DNA from: Polycladospora coralii
GTDB taxonomy: Bacteria; Bacillota; Bacilli; Thermoactinomycetales; Thermoactinomycetaceae
NCBI RefSeq assembly: GCF_014773435.2
Contig: NZ_JACXAG020000004.1
Location: 124,001 to 188,000 of the forward strand
Reading direction: 5' to 3'
DNA: 64,000 nucleotides
In this document: positions 63,220 to 64,000 of the stretch, piece by piece
Layout of the letters: each line of letters opens with the position of its first letter
How positions within the stretch are numbered: position 1 is the first letter of the stretch
Made by a program: the position numbers and the translations under genes
The notes under the pieces: model-generated
The model's input: only the letters and a program-made list of their open reading frames with translations
The model's database searches: none
What the model was told of the DNA's origin: nothing

Positions 63220-64000
63220 TTAATCAGCGACTCGAACTAATTGCTTGCCGATATTTTCGCCGCTGAAAAGCCCTAAGAAAGCTGTTGGCATATTTTCAAA
63301 TCCTTCTACAATCGTCTCTTTATACTTGATCTTTCCTTCAGCTACCCATTGTGCCATCTGTGGAAGGGCTTCGTGGAAGCGAGACATATAATTGGAGACA
63401 ATAAAACCTTGCATTAAAGCGCTATTGATCAGAAGTAGCGGTTGCATACGCGGTCCGATATCTACTTTTTCCAAATTGTATAAGGAAATCTGACCACAAA
63501 GTGGAATACGAGCACCTTGATTGATTAAAAGTAAGACGGCATCAGAAATTGAACCACCTACGTTATCAAAATAAACATCTACACCATTTGGACAAGCATT
63601 TCGTAGGTCTGCTTTGATATCTGAAGTGGTTTTATAGTTAATGACTTCGTCAAAATGCAATTCTTCTTTTAAATAGTTTATTTTCTCTTCTGAACCAGCG
63701 ATACCGATGACGCGAGCTCCTTTGATTTTAGCGATTTGTCCCACAATCATACCGACAGCACCAGCGGCACCTGATACAACTACCGTTTCACCTGCTTGCG
63801 GATTTGCAATATCTAAGAGACCGAAATAAGCGGTTAATCCAGGCATGCCTAATACACCGAGTGCGGTGGAAATGGGTGCGATATCAGAATTAATTTTTTG
63901 TAAATCTTTTCCGTATACAACACCATGGGTTTGCCATCCGTACATGCCCATCACGATTTCGCCGGTTTGAAATTGTGATGATTTGGATTCGATTACTTCA
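63220..64000 (-). CDS. MDR-family NADP-dependent oxidoreductase (CurA/YncB type), 5' end beyond window
   Basis: The frame stays open from 63220 to the window edge, about 260 codons, so the N-terminal part (roughly 75 residues) is missing. Zinc-independent medium-chain reductase. The nucleotide-binding motif is VVSGAAGAVGMIVGQIAK (AxxGxxG type), after GMPGLTAYFGLLDIANPQAGETV. Other features are GSEEKINYLKEELHFDEVINYK, DVYFDNVGG and the tail FLGLFSGENIGKQLVRV. Family members reduce double bonds of 2-alkenals, curcumin or prostaglandin-like enones. This matches the OYE-family enzyme at 3960 in type of chemistry. Confidence 0.9.
   Translation of the reverse strand, partial: EVIESKSSQFQTGEIVMGMYGWQTHGVVYGKDLQKINSDIAPISTALGVLGMPGLTAYFGLLDIANPQAGETVVVSGAAGAVGMIVGQIAKIKGARVIGIAGSEEKINYLKEELHFDEVINYKTTSDIKADLRNACPNGVDVYFDNVGGSISDAVLLLINQGARIPLCGQISLYNLEKVDIGPRMQPLLLINSALMQGFIVSNYMSRFHEALPQMAQWVAEGKIKYKETIVEGFENMPTAFLGLFSGENIGKQLVRVAD

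Overview
The window is chromosome from a low-GC, endospore-forming member of the Bacillota (Bacillales). The evidence is a complete spoIIIAA-AH operon, spoIVB, and the classic Bacillales order accB-accC-yqhY-nusB-folD-xseA-xseB-ispA-dxs-tlyA-nadK-argR-recN-spoIVB. Strong GGAGG ribosome sites and frequent TTG/GTG starts fit. I cannot fix the genus from sequence alone. No rRNA, tRNA, phage or CRISPR locus was seen.

Layout. 0-9 kb: accessory genes, namely a small Gly-rich secreted or membrane protein, an 808-residue polysaccharide deacetylase with four golvesin/Xly-type domains, an Old Yellow Enzyme-family oxidoreductase, DUF421 and DUF441 membrane proteins, a phosphosulfolactate synthase-like protein with an MFS exporter, and a zinc-ribbon protein. 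9.4-14.6 kb: spoIIIA operon (mother-cell half of the feeding tube), with a good sigma-E promoter candidate. 14.6-19.9 kb: a cassette lying between spoIIIAH and accB (cadA/cadC metal resistance with twin operators, a HAD nucleotidase, and a TetR plus FAD-monooxygenase pair). 20-35.7 kb: the housekeeping run from accB to spoIVB. Between ispA and dxs this run contains an OLE RNA (closing stem visible, about 580 nt) followed by its membrane partner gene oapA.

35.7-43.2 kb: spoIVB is not followed by spo0A, as it is in Bacillus. Instead there are two convergent, dual-module GT2-TPR glycosyltransferases flanking a giant collagen-like gene (about 70 copies of a 45-bp unit, Thr-rich GXY triplets, C-terminal globular domain). 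This looks like a self-contained spore-surface glycoprotein module. 43.4-44.6 kb: a cytochrome P450.

45.0-52.1 kb: a probably acquired, decaying island. It starts at an IS200/IS605 remnant and holds a small-ORF/merR/GAP operon, a divergent lipoprotein gene, a padR pseudogene with an in-frame TGA, a MacB-type ABC exporter, an ABC-2 permease fragment and a shattered SDR gene. The divergent promoters both have the 19-bp spacer typical of MerR activation. 52.4-64 kb: a subtilisin-PA-M28 fusion protease, a three-gene ABC-2 exporter, a large MMPL/RND transporter divergent from an OmpR-type two-component system, a tiny Lys/Arg-rich Cys-cluster protein, and the C-terminal part of a zinc-independent MDR oxidoreductase cut by the window end.
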